The translations under genes were made by a program, and so were the position numbers. A stretch of DNA of 47,931 bases from CAZCDS01 sp964497585 (GTDB lineage: Bacteria; Desulfobacterota; Desulfomonilia; Desulfomonilales; Desulfomonilaceae). The stretch spans positions 1 to 47,931 of the forward strand of contig CAZCDS010000050.1 of the NCBI GenBank assembly GCA_964497585.1, read 5' to 3'. Positions within the stretch are counted from its first letter, which is position 1. Each line of letters opens with the position of its first letter. Shown one piece after another: positions 17,496 through 25,170 of the stretch. The notes below the pieces were generated by a model. The model was not told where the DNA came from and searched no databases. It saw only the letters and a list, made by a program, of their open reading frames with translations.

Positions 17496-18059
17496 GATTG
17501 TCGCGGATTGAGTCCTGATCCGTTGGCTGCCTTCATAGAGCAAAGAGTGCTGGTATCAGCTCGACAAGACTCCCGGAACGCACACGATGTGCTTCGTGGC
17601 CGGCCAAGACCGCAACAAGACGTGGAAGAACTCTACCGTGAGCTCACTCCAGGCAGCACCCCCCAGAAACGTACTATCATCTCGAGCGTTGGGACGGAAG
17701 CAGGTTTTCCCACGGACCTCCAGGGAAGGGAATCGTCCCGTCGGTAGGCGTTGTGGCCGTGCGGATGGATATTGCGTCCTGACTACCGAGAGAAGATACA
17801 GTGGGCCTGTAGCTACGCTAAAGACTATGCAATAATAGGAAAGGGAGCGAACTTGGACCCTAAACTCATTGAAGCCTTTGACGCGGTCGGAGGTCAACTG
17901 GATCGACTGCGGCAGGAGTTATCCACGCTATAGAATGCCCGTGCCGGCCCCCCTCCGGCAGACGGCGGTTCCCTAGCAGAGCGGGGTTAAGCTCCAAAAT
18001 GGGGCGAGGCGACTACGCGCAAGGGAATCATCCGACTCCGGATCGAGAGTGTAACGGAA
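17496..18059. other. Intergenic region with possible gene remnant
   Basis: No intact gene seen. A reading frame ending at 17933 carries a short stretch resembling the end of an HD-GYP domain (listed separately). No promoter for the caspase gene at 18060 was recognised. Confidence 0.4.
17826..17933 (+). pseudogene. Possible remnant of an HD-GYP domain C-terminus
   Basis: The frame reads KDYAIIGKGANLDPKLIEAF and then an acidic/basic helix before a stop at 17931-17933. HD-GYP phosphodiesterase domains commonly end with an Ala-rich helix, a glycine turn and (F/L)DPxLVxAF, so the resemblance is real but short. No upstream part of an HD-GYP domain is found in any frame, so if this is the source only the tail remains. 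Chance similarity is possible. Confidence 0.3.
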
Positions 18060-19883
18060 ATGCCTGATTCAAGAGCCGGAAGCACCTTGAAGAGCGGATT
18101 GCTGATCACGTTGGCCGCAGCACTGGCCGTTTTGTCCTCAGGGGAGTCTCACGGGGTTTCCGCGGCCGGAAGGGCACTGCTCGTGGGTGTGGAAGAATAT
18201 CCCGCTCCCACGATGCGATTGAGGGGCGTCAGGGAAGACTTGAGACTTCTCCGGAGCGTTTTGATCGAGAAAGGGGTCTTCTCCGCCGACCAGATTAAGG
18301 TCCTTGCCGACGAGCAGGCCTCAAAAAAGAGCGTGATCAAGAGCTTCAAGGAATGGCTCATCGAACGAACACGACCGGGAGAGACCGCATTGTTCTATTT
18401 CAACGGCCACGGCATCCAAGTGTGGGACTCCAGCGGTGATGAGGTCCTCGATGGAATGGACGAGGCCTTGATGTGCTGGGATTCAGTCGTGATGGGGACG
18501 AAGAGCCGGGGGCGTTTCAAGGGGAGACGGGGTCTGGCGTATGCCCCGTCAGACACGGCCAGGATTCTCCTTGATGACGAACTGCATGACCTCCTGGCCC
18601 AAATGAAGGGGAGGCGAGTCCTTTTTATCAGCGACTCATGCCACTCCGGTTCGGTCTACAAGAGACTGGATCGCTCCTTCGTACAGAACAAGACCCTCGA
18701 GCAGCCGGTTACGTACAAGAGTGTCTTCGAAGCGAGATCCAGCACGACTCCGGCGCCGGCTGTTGGCAAGGAAAAGAACAACCTGGGCGATGACCTCATC
18801 GTAGAGGGAATCCGGATCGCCGCACTCACCGCATCCGACGACGCGCAGCCCGCGCAGGTCGTGGTCTTCAATGAAGAACCGAGTGGATACCACAGCGTTT
18901 TCTCCTGGTATCTCTATCACGGGCTCCGGGGAAAGGCCGATCTTAATTGCGACGGAGCGGTATCCCTCAAAGAGCTTTCCGATTTTGTGGCCGCAGAAGT
19001 GAAACGTAACGGGTACGCTCAGGTTCCTCAATCACAATTCGAGCCGAAGCAACTGGCCGACCTGCCACTTATCAAAGGTGTCACACGGGAAAGAGCTGTT
19101 CTGCGGCAGCCAACCGATATCGCGTGCTCCATTGTCACGCGAGCAGGGATCTCCAAAGCGGAATTGGAGCATGTGAAGTCTCTGCTCGCATGGTATGTGC
19201 CGAAGATCAGGTGGCTGTCCGACCCGGAGAAGATCTCGTGCCGGCTGGAACTGGAAAAGAAGAACGACCGATGGGGCGGAAGGATCTCTGATTCCACGGG
19301 AGCCTACTGGGAGTCTCACGAGTCGGAAAGCCTTGAGGACGTCATCGGCGGTCTCGGTGGGAATCTGAGGGCGCACTATATTCGGTCCTCTCTCAATCCG
19401 CTCGTGAATCGCGCTTCGGCAATGGATTTGCACGTGATGACAGAAGTCCGCGGCCTCAAGAAAAGGGTTCCCGGTGAGACCGTCAAGGGTGACAGGCTTA
19501 TCTTCAAGGTGACGACGAAGAGCGGAGGAGTTCCCTACATTTTCAGTGTGGACGCGCTGGGGGTCATCCATCCTCTCTATCCCGATCCGGGCAAAGCGCC
19601 TGGTAAAATAGCTGCGGGAGAGTCGATCATACTGGGTGAGAAGCACAATTTCCTCGTCGGTCCTCCTTTCGGCCAGGAGATACTCTTCGCGCTCTTGCTC
19701 AAGGGTCCGTCCCGATCTCTCGACTCCCTCTGGGAGGAGGACGATATCGGCGCCCCCGACGCGCCGGGAAGCACCGCTCAGGTGAGATTTCTCGATCGAA
19801 TCCGGGATGAATTGACGCAGGCGGGAGAACCGGTCGGCAAATGGGCGTCCCGGCTCATACTCCTACGATCCTTCAGTCACTAG
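18060..19883 (+). CDS. Exported caspase-family (C14) peptidase with EF-hand-like loop and DUF4384 domain
   Basis: A 607-residue protein with a signal peptide or anchor (about 12-36). The caspase-like fold spans about residues 37-320, with the catalytic histidine H117 in YFNGHG and cysteine C194 in SDSCHSGS, both intact. Just after the catalytic fold lies D294-x-N296-x-D298-G-x-V-S302-x-x-E305, an EF-hand-like calcium loop. The C-terminal third (about 455-590) is a DUF4384 domain, like the protein at 13487-14224. Prokaryotic members of this group (orthocaspase/metacaspase-like) usually cut after Arg or Lys; the substrate here is unknown. It heads a rightward operon with a broken cyclic-nucleotide-binding gene (gap 23 bases) and a motif protein. 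The ribosome site before the ATG at 18060 is weak. Confidence 0.9.
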   Translation: MPDSRAGSTLKSGLLITLAAALAVLSSGESHGVSAAGRALLVGVEEYPAPTMRLRGVREDLRLLRSVLIEKGVFSADQIKVLADEQASKKSVIKSFKEWLIERTRPGETALFYFNGHGIQVWDSSGDEVLDGMDEALMCWDSVVMGTKSRGRFKGRRGLAYAPSDTARILLDDELHDLLAQMKGRRVLFISDSCHSGSVYKRLDRSFVQNKTLEQPVTYKSVFEARSSTTPAPAVGKEKNNLGDDLIVEGIRIAALTASDDAQPAQVVVFNEEPSGYHSVFSWYLYHGLRGKADLNCDGAVSLKELSDFVAAEVKRNGYAQVPQSQFEPKQLADLPLIKGVTRERAVLRQPTDIACSIVTRAGISKAELEHVKSLLAWYVPKIRWLSDPEKISCRLELEKKNDRWGGRISDSTGAYWESHESESLEDVIGGLGGNLRAHYIRSSLNPLVNRASAMDLHVMTEVRGLKKRVPGETVKGDRLIFKVTTKSGGVPYIFSVDALGVIHPLYPDPGKAPGKIAAGESIILGEKHNFLVGPPFGQEILFALLLKGPSRSLDSLWEEDDIGAPDAPGSTAQVRFLDRIRDELTQAGEPVGKWASRLILLRSFSH

Positions 19884-19906
19884 ATCAGCCCATCGAAGAG
19901 TTCAAC

Positions 19907-20382
19907 ATGGGAAGAGCACCCGCACGGACGTCACGAACGAAGATATCCAAAGAAGAACGAGATTTCCTTCTGAAGACAGAACTGCTGCTCGCGGCCCAGG
20001 AAAAGGCCGGGACTCGGCTGCTGCCTTCAATGACGCGGAAAATGGGTCAAAGCAGGCGAACGCTTCATTTCCCCTGGGGTGGCAGCGGAGGTTGCTTCTA
20101 CGTAATCCAAAAGGGTTCCTGCACAGTAGCCATGAAGAAATCGGGCGCAATCCATCCCGCGGTTCGCATCCGGGAAGGAGATCTTGTCGGCGAGATGGCC
20201 GTACTGACCGGCGAGACCCGCAAGCACCTGGTGACGCGAAGACGGACATGGTGTCGTGGGAAATCGACCGGTCAGAGTTTGACCGACTCTGCGATTCCCA
20301 TTCTGAACACAAGGGTTGTCATCTTGTGCTCCGGGCTGCCACAGAATCCATAGAGAGTTTCGCTCAGAAACGGGCAGTTTGA
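19907..20382 (+). pseudogene. Cyclic-nucleotide-binding-domain protein with a single-base frameshift
   Basis: The first frame encodes a cNMP-binding (CRP-like) beta-roll with GCFYVIQKGSCTVAM and GDLVGEMAVLTGETRKHLV up to about 20233. The expected continuation (AKTDMVSWEIDRSEFDRLC, then a helix ending at a stop at 20382) is in the neighbouring frame. One missing base at about 20231-20236 (GTGACGCGAAG) explains this; restoring it gives a 158-residue protein of normal single-domain size. As read, the product would run on to 20353 with an unrelated tail. It may be a true recent pseudogene, programmed slippage or a sequencing error. It sits 23 bases after the caspase gene and 22 before a motif-protein gene, and would link that operon to the cyclase at 11473-13485. 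Confidence 0.8.
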
Positions 20383-20404
20383 AGAGGGTCAGGTACTGAT
20401 ACCT

Positions 20405-21100
20405 TTGACGAAACAAAAACTGGGTCGGTTCAATTGGTCGTTGCGCTTGTTTCTCCTGACAGCCGGAACGACGTTGTGCCTGCTTTGGGTTCCCCTCCTG
20501 AACCATGGGCAACTGCCGCAGGCGGAGCAGCCCACCCTCCCGGTCCGTTCGAACGGCTCGGAATCCGGGCGCACTCCATCGTTCAAGAGTAAGGGGCCGG
20601 GCATTCACTCCGGCAGAAAGGTCCAGTTCTCTGCCGATCGAATGAGGCCAACATCCACTTCCCGATCGAACAGTGCCGACCCAATCCAAAGTGTGAAAGC
20701 CACCTTCCACCCGTTGGACTATTCCTCCGGCGACGGAGATCTCAGCGGGGTGCTCGAAGGAGACCCGGCCTTTTACTATCTTTTCTTCGACCACCTGCGT
20801 CATGCCCCACACACAACCGAGCCTGTGCACTCGACCGTTGTGACACCGAGGTTGCCCGAAGCCCCCTCTTTCAATGGGACGGACTGGCTTGCCGACCAGC
20901 CGGAACGATCGGGGGTCCTGAGGTACCTTTGGTTTGAGCATGAAGATAAACGACTCCCGCGGGAAGTCGCCGAGCCCCTTGTGGAAGCGACGAGGAAGCC
21001 ACCGGAGGTGGAACCGGCAGCAGAGCCGACTCCGGTCGATACTCTGCAGCCGGAGAAGGATCCGGCCCTCAAGTACCTCTGGTTCGATCACTCGCCCTAG
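20405..21100 (+). CDS. Exported or membrane-anchored protein with three YLxF[DE]H motifs
   Basis: A 231-residue protein of no known family. The N-terminus has a positively charged start and a hydrophobic segment (about 11-30), a signal peptide or anchor. The rest is Pro/Glu/Ser-rich and likely disordered, apart from three motif copies: DPAFYYLFFDH (about 123-133), GVLRYLWFEH (about 174-183) and DPALKYLWFDHSP as the last residues. The terminal copy ends the chain two residues after FDH. It is the third gene of the rightward caspase operon. The start shown is a TTG with a weak site at 20405, and the exact start is unsure. The gene converges on the caspase gene at 21428-23077, which also ends in the motif. 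Confidence 0.78.
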   Translation: MTKQKLGRFNWSLRLFLLTAGTTLCLLWVPLLNHGQLPQAEQPTLPVRSNGSESGRTPSFKSKGPGIHSGRKVQFSADRMRPTSTSRSNSADPIQSVKATFHPLDYSSGDGDLSGVLEGDPAFYYLFFDHLRHAPHTTEPVHSTVVTPRLPEAPSFNGTDWLADQPERSGVLRYLWFEHEDKRLPREVAEPLVEATRKPPEVEPAAEPTPVDTLQPEKDPALKYLWFDHSP

Positions 21101-21427
21101 TCTTTCTCCAAGACGGCGGAGCGGTTTTCAGGGCCCAGGCCGAATAACTTGGCCTCGGCGTGTTCGTCGATCGTGAAACCTTTGATACCAGTTTATAGAA
21201 GATAGATTGAGTGGCACACAAGAAGCTCGATCGGCCCCATGGGGTCGATATGGGCGCAAAGACGTCCTGTGTTCCCCGGTACCATGGCCGCATTTCCATT
21301 TCCGCTTGCCGTCAACGCACAATGTTCGTACCGGTCATTTTTCCTTCATGGGGCGGCAATGGACGATGTCACTCGGCACAGCGGTGCGCCCGATGGGAAT
21401 CCCATCTTGAACCGAATATCGAGCCAA
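21101..21427. other. Convergent intergenic region, no gene seen
   Basis: Lies between two convergent genes that both end in the FDH motif. No credible gene and no clear T-tailed terminator were found. Confidence 0.45.
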
Positions 21428-23077
21428 TTACGGATGGTCGAAGTGCAAATATCGGGTGGCCTGATCGGGTATGCCGAAGTTGCTTGAGAAATCCGTATCC
21501 CCGTCCCCGTAGGAAGAGGGCGCGCTTCTCTCCGGGACACGGGAGGCAGGTGCGGCGCTTTGCGGCGGTCTTGACGTACCTGCTTCATCTCGCTCTGTGC
21601 GGCGCGGCCGTCTCCGGACAGTTTCGGATTGCAGTCGAACCATCTCGGGCCGATAGGTTCTCCCTTCCTGCTCTGCCGGGATACTTATCGTCATTGATTC
21701 TGTTCGATATCCATCCTTTCGAAACTCAAGCGAGTGCGGGACCGTTACCTGAACATCACGGATCATCAGAGCGCCGTTGCGTCCCGTTCGACCGACTTCC
21801 CGGCCTCCGACCGTGACGACCACGTCCGGGGGATGGGTCCGCAGCTCCAATGCCGCGAGCATCGGCCTGAGTTCGAGCCGGCCGGGGGCAACGTGCAGCT
21901 TCTTTTTGGAGAAGACAAAGGGACCCGCCTCCGTGTCCTTCCATCCCTGCTTTTTCAGCCGGACCGTTATCTTTTCTCCCATGGGAAGATACTTCATGAA
22001 AAGTGCGCCTGACTGGTCTGTTCGACCTACCGGCGTACCGCCCACGAAGACGTCCGCGCCGGGTACATTGGTGGAAAGCTCCAAGGTCGTTACCGGTCCG
22101 GATTCCACGGCACCGGTAATAGCCAGCGGGAAGGATCCTTCGACCCTGCCGTCGAACTGAGGGTGCTGCGCGCCTTGCGTCTCGTTCTTTGTGTAATCGT
22201 ACGCGTAACGATAGGCCTCATTAATCGTTATAACTCCGTTGGCGTCCTTATCCGCCCCTCCCCTCAGTCCTTCGAGGAGGAAATGCGTGAAGACGCTGTT
22301 GCCCAAATAGGACTTCTCCACCGAGTACTCTTCCGGCCGGCTCGAGGTCAGCACAACCCTTCCGACGGAGTCCGCAAACTCTCTGATAAATGTCTTGAGC
22401 GGAGATATGGTTGCCTTGGTTCGCTCTCGAGAGAATCCTCCCGAGTTGCACGCGTCAGCTATCAGGAGGATCCTTGGACAATCCATCCTTTTGAGGAACT
22501 TCAGCCCTGACATGTTCACGCCGCTGGCTGATAGGTAGTCCGGGTGGGAATCATAAGTAAGGAAGAAGAACTCGCCCGGCTGTGTCGGATCAACACTACC
22601 GTGACCGCTGAAGAATAATATGACCGTATCGTTTTTGCCGGCCTTTCTGATCTCGTGGTAGAGTTGCCTCTCCACTTCGATCCTTGTAGCTCGTTCATTG
22701 ATCAGCAGGGTGATATGGGTTCTCCGGAACAGGTGCTTCTGGCTCTCGAGGAATTCCCGAAAATCTCGAGCATCCTTGTCGGATAGCCCCAGGGCGGGCA
22801 CATCCTTACTCTCATACTTGGAGAGTCCTACTACGAGCGCATACAGGTCTCCCACTGCCAGGGTCGGAATGGCTTTGATGCTGGCCGCGGCGACGGGCTT
22901 GGGAGATCTCCGGACGGCCTTGGTTGGCGAGTCCCCGGCCGCGGCTACGGCAGCCACCATGAGCGACAAAAGCAGAATGCCGCCTGCGATCCGGGAACAT
23001 ATTAATGAGACCCGCAAAGCGCGTCGCGTTTCTCTTATCGGAGATATGGCCTCAGGGTTTGGGTATGCAACATTCAT
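21428..23077 (-). CDS. Exported caspase-family (C14) peptidase with EF-hand-like loop, two PEGA domains and a C-terminal FDH motif
   Basis: A 549-residue protein. A membrane helix or signal (about 26-48) precedes a caspase domain (about 75-320) with catalytic H159 (FFSGHG) and C210 (ADACNSGG). D276-x-D278-x-N280-G-V-x-T284-x-x-E287 forms an EF-hand-like loop at the same place as in the caspase at 18060. Two PEGA domains follow (about 329-400 and 407-480), seen from repeated strand patterns with GGTPVGRT and GGREVGRT. After a basic/Pro-Ser linker the chain ends GIPDQATRYLHFDHP, a copy of the motif in the two other motif proteins. The ATG at 23077 has GGGAGG seven bases upstream. PEGA domains are linked to cell-envelope location, so the enzyme probably works outside the cytoplasm. 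Confidence 0.92.
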   Translation of the reverse strand: MNVAYPNPEAISPIRETRRALRVSLICSRIAGGILLLSLMVAAVAAAGDSPTKAVRRSPKPVAAASIKAIPTLAVGDLYALVVGLSKYESKDVPALGLSDKDARDFREFLESQKHLFRRTHITLLINERATRIEVERQLYHEIRKAGKNDTVILFFSGHGSVDPTQPGEFFFLTYDSHPDYLSASGVNMSGLKFLKRMDCPRILLIADACNSGGFSRERTKATISPLKTFIREFADSVGRVVLTSSRPEEYSVEKSYLGNSVFTHFLLEGLRGGADKDANGVITINEAYRYAYDYTKNETQGAQHPQFDGRVEGSFPLAITGAVESGPVTTLELSTNVPGADVFVGGTPVGRTDQSGALFMKYLPMGEKITVRLKKQGWKDTEAGPFVFSKKKLHVAPGRLELRPMLAALELRTHPPDVVVTVGGREVGRTGRNGALMIRDVQVTVPHSLEFRKDGYRTESMTISIPAEQEGRTYRPEMVRLQSETVRRRPRRTERDEAGTSRPPQSAAPASRVPERSAPSSYGDGDTDFSSNFGIPDQATRYLHFDHP

Positions 23078-23980
23078 CTCGTTCCTCCCACCAGTCATCT
23101 CCACGTATAATGATCATCAGGAGGTCACGACCAAATGTCACGGCGCTCGCGTGAGGAATTGGTACAGGTAACTCTTTAGGTCCGGCGATTCCGTTTCGAC
23201 GGTGACCAGAGCCGATACATCCGAAAGCCGGATCAATCGATGATTCGCCTTTCTCGGCAAACTTCCAGGATCAGTGTACGAGACGCCAGCCCTCGTGTCA
23301 ACGTCCCATGCAACAATTCACCAGGAAAATATCGTCGAGGGAACGGTCTGTTACCGGGATACGAAGAAGATAGGAGAGTTAGGAACCGTTCCGCGGGAAG
23401 GGGTGATTATGCTCTCATTCGTCAGCTCAAAACCTGATTGAGGTACCATACAGCCAGGTATCCACTGCAAGCCCAGGAGAGACACAGAAAGGCAGATTCC
23501 GGTGGTGGTCGATTGTAATGCCGGGAGATTCCGGGGACATAATACCTATTTCATAGTGGCCTCCGAGGCGCTCTCGCCTGCAATTCCCTTATGCCGAGGC
23601 GGACTGGGGATAAGTTGTTTCTTGTAGTGTCCTGTCTCAGAAGTTTGCTGGGGAAATGCAGGATTGTGAGGAGAATATTGCCGTCTCCGTCCTGGACCGC
23701 GATGCAGGGGCCGCCGCCAACCGTCAACGACGGCTGTCGGGCGAACCTGACCAAAACTGTGGATTTTTTGGTGCTCAGCGATCCCGTCGAAGCATCGATG
23801 AGATTTTCGTAAATGATTTTTGGTAAATGCTCTCCAACGGTCAAAGAACTGACCGGCCAGGACCGGATCAAGGCAAGATCGGGAGGGCTGCGCAAACAGC
23901 CCCGGTGAAGAAAGGATTAGTTCCTCGGAAATGTGCCCGGTAAGTGCTTGATTGGAGGGAGCCTTCAGGATTGGGGTTCC
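23078..23980. other. Gene-free stretch upstream of the caspase gene
   Basis: Nine hundred bases with no convincing gene. Open frames here lack ribosome sites and family resemblance. Promoter elements of the caspase gene were not identified with confidence. Confidence 0.5.
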
Positions 23981-24008
23981 AAAAAAAACGCCCGTTCGTA
24001 AACGGGCG
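23981..24008 (-). terminator. Intrinsic terminator
   Basis: Perfect eight-base stem (CGCCCGTT at 23989-23996 pairing with AACGGGCG at 24001-24008), four-base loop and, on the minus strand, eight consecutive T residues (23988-23981). Only leftward transcripts would end here. Confidence 0.85.
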
Positions 24009-24076
24009 AAAAAGGAAGGATTAGGTTTGGTTCGTCGCTGGTGGTGGAAATAATCATAATCTGAAACGGTTGTCAA
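23981..24076 (-). ncRNA. Candidate short RNA with promoter-like start and intrinsic terminator
   Basis: On the minus strand a perfect TTGACA (24076-24071) lies behind a long A-rich tract (24081-24116) resembling an UP element. About 60 bases further on is a textbook terminator (23981-24008). The stretch between is C-rich and looks unstructured, and contains UCCUUCC, complementary to GGAAGG Shine-Dalgarno sites. No matching -10 box of good quality was found (TATTTC at 18 or TTATTT at 17 bases), so the 5' end is unsure. It could instead be a leader: a 30-codon frame from an ATG at 24057 to a stop at 23965 runs through the hairpin. No downstream gene is close enough to be clearly controlled. Confidence 0.35.
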
Positions 24077-24116
24077 GATTTTTTAATCCGTTTTCTGATT
24101 TTTTTTCGACACAGCT

Positions 24117-24571
24117 CGCGTAAATATATCTATCCCACTAATCTAACACTATTTTATTTGCGCAGTCCGTTGTGTCAATTGTCCGGTACAGACCCCATCC
24201 GGACTCCCCTCTGCGCAAGCCGTCGCCGTTCCGCCGTCAGCCCAGGGGGAGTTCCTCCCCCGCTCCCGTCGTTCCCCCCGGCCAGGCGTGCTCACCGACG
24301 CATCTGACGGATCGACGAGATACCCGTCTCGGTAAAAGATGTGTCAACGCGAGTAACGGGTTAAGAAGAGTGGTCGTTCCAGCGAATGGGATAGGGGGGA
24401 ACACCCGACGTACATATCACGTCCACCATGTCTGTACATACCTCTGAATCCTAGAGGTAATGACAGATCCTGCCTCCTCCTGGACGACGACCGACCGCGT
24501 AATGATGGTTGCGCTCCCGGGGCAGGGGGCCTAGGTTGGGAGATGGCTGTGCGACTTGGGACGCAGATGAG
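24117..24571. other. Intergenic region downstream of iscU-like gene
   Basis: AT-rich near 24120-24165, otherwise featureless. No gene, tRNA or clear repeat was seen. Confidence 0.45.
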
Positions 24572-25057
24572 TCACTTCCCTGGGCGTTCGCACACCGTCT
24601 TGCAATAGGGAGCCTCTTCAGGATCCTCTATGTCGCAGACGGGGCACTCGCAAACCTCTGGACTGTCTTCCGGCTTCTCGAAAGTGACGCCCTTTTGTTT
24701 GGCTCTGTAGTCTTCGATGGCCCGGTGCAGCGCGTCCGACCCTAGGTTAGAGCAGTGATGTTTCTTCTTCGGCAATCCGTCAAGCGCGGATATGACAGAC
24801 CTCTGGTTGATCTCCATGGCCTCCTCAAGGGTCTTGCCCATGGCCATTTCCGTGACGATACTGGAGACCGCAATGGCCGCGCCGCATCCGAAGGTTTTAA
24901 ACTTGATGTCTTCCAGACGATTGTCCTTCACCTTGATGTAGAACGTCATGATATCGCCGCAGGCGGGGTTACCCACTTCACCGATGCCGTCCGCGTCGGG
25001 GATTTCGCCGACATTACGCGGATTCTTGAAATGTTCCATAACGACTTCACTGTACAT
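24572..25057 (-). CDS. iscU: IscU/NifU-type iron-sulfur scaffold with cysteine-rich C-terminal tail
   Basis: A 161-residue scaffold on which [2Fe-2S]/[4Fe-4S] clusters are built and handed to apoproteins. The conserved ligands are present: C33 with D35 (NPACGD), C58 (FGCGAAIA) and C102 after H101 (HHCSNLG). After the usual end of the fold (about residue 122) there is an extra tail with C136, C138, C141, C152 and C156 (CECPVC, later YCKTVC), not typical of IscU, which may bind an additional metal or cluster. It follows the NifS-like gene by 113 bases on the same strand. Because that NifS homologue lacks its PLP lysine, sulfur may reach this scaffold from sulfide rather than cysteine (inference). 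The ATG at 25057 gives the canonical N-terminus. Confidence 0.93.
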   Translation of the reverse strand: MYSEVVMEHFKNPRNVGEIPDADGIGEVGNPACGDIMTFYIKVKDNRLEDIKFKTFGCGAAIAVSSIVTEMAMGKTLEEAMEINQRSVISALDGLPKKKHHCSNLGSDALHRAIEDYRAKQKGVTFEKPEDSPEVCECPVCDIEDPEEAPYCKTVCERPGK

Positions 25058-25170
25058 CTTTACGCTCCATGAATTGTCCGGCTATTGACTTCTCCGGGGC
25101 CGGTTGACCATTCATCCGTCAGGGACGAACGGTCTCAGGTTCGCCCGGCAAACTCACTCGGTGCCGAGGT

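Noticed and set aside
23546..24076. A 176-codon open frame on the minus strand
   Set aside because: It starts at the TTG of a promoter -35 box, crosses an intrinsic terminator and has no protein-like features.
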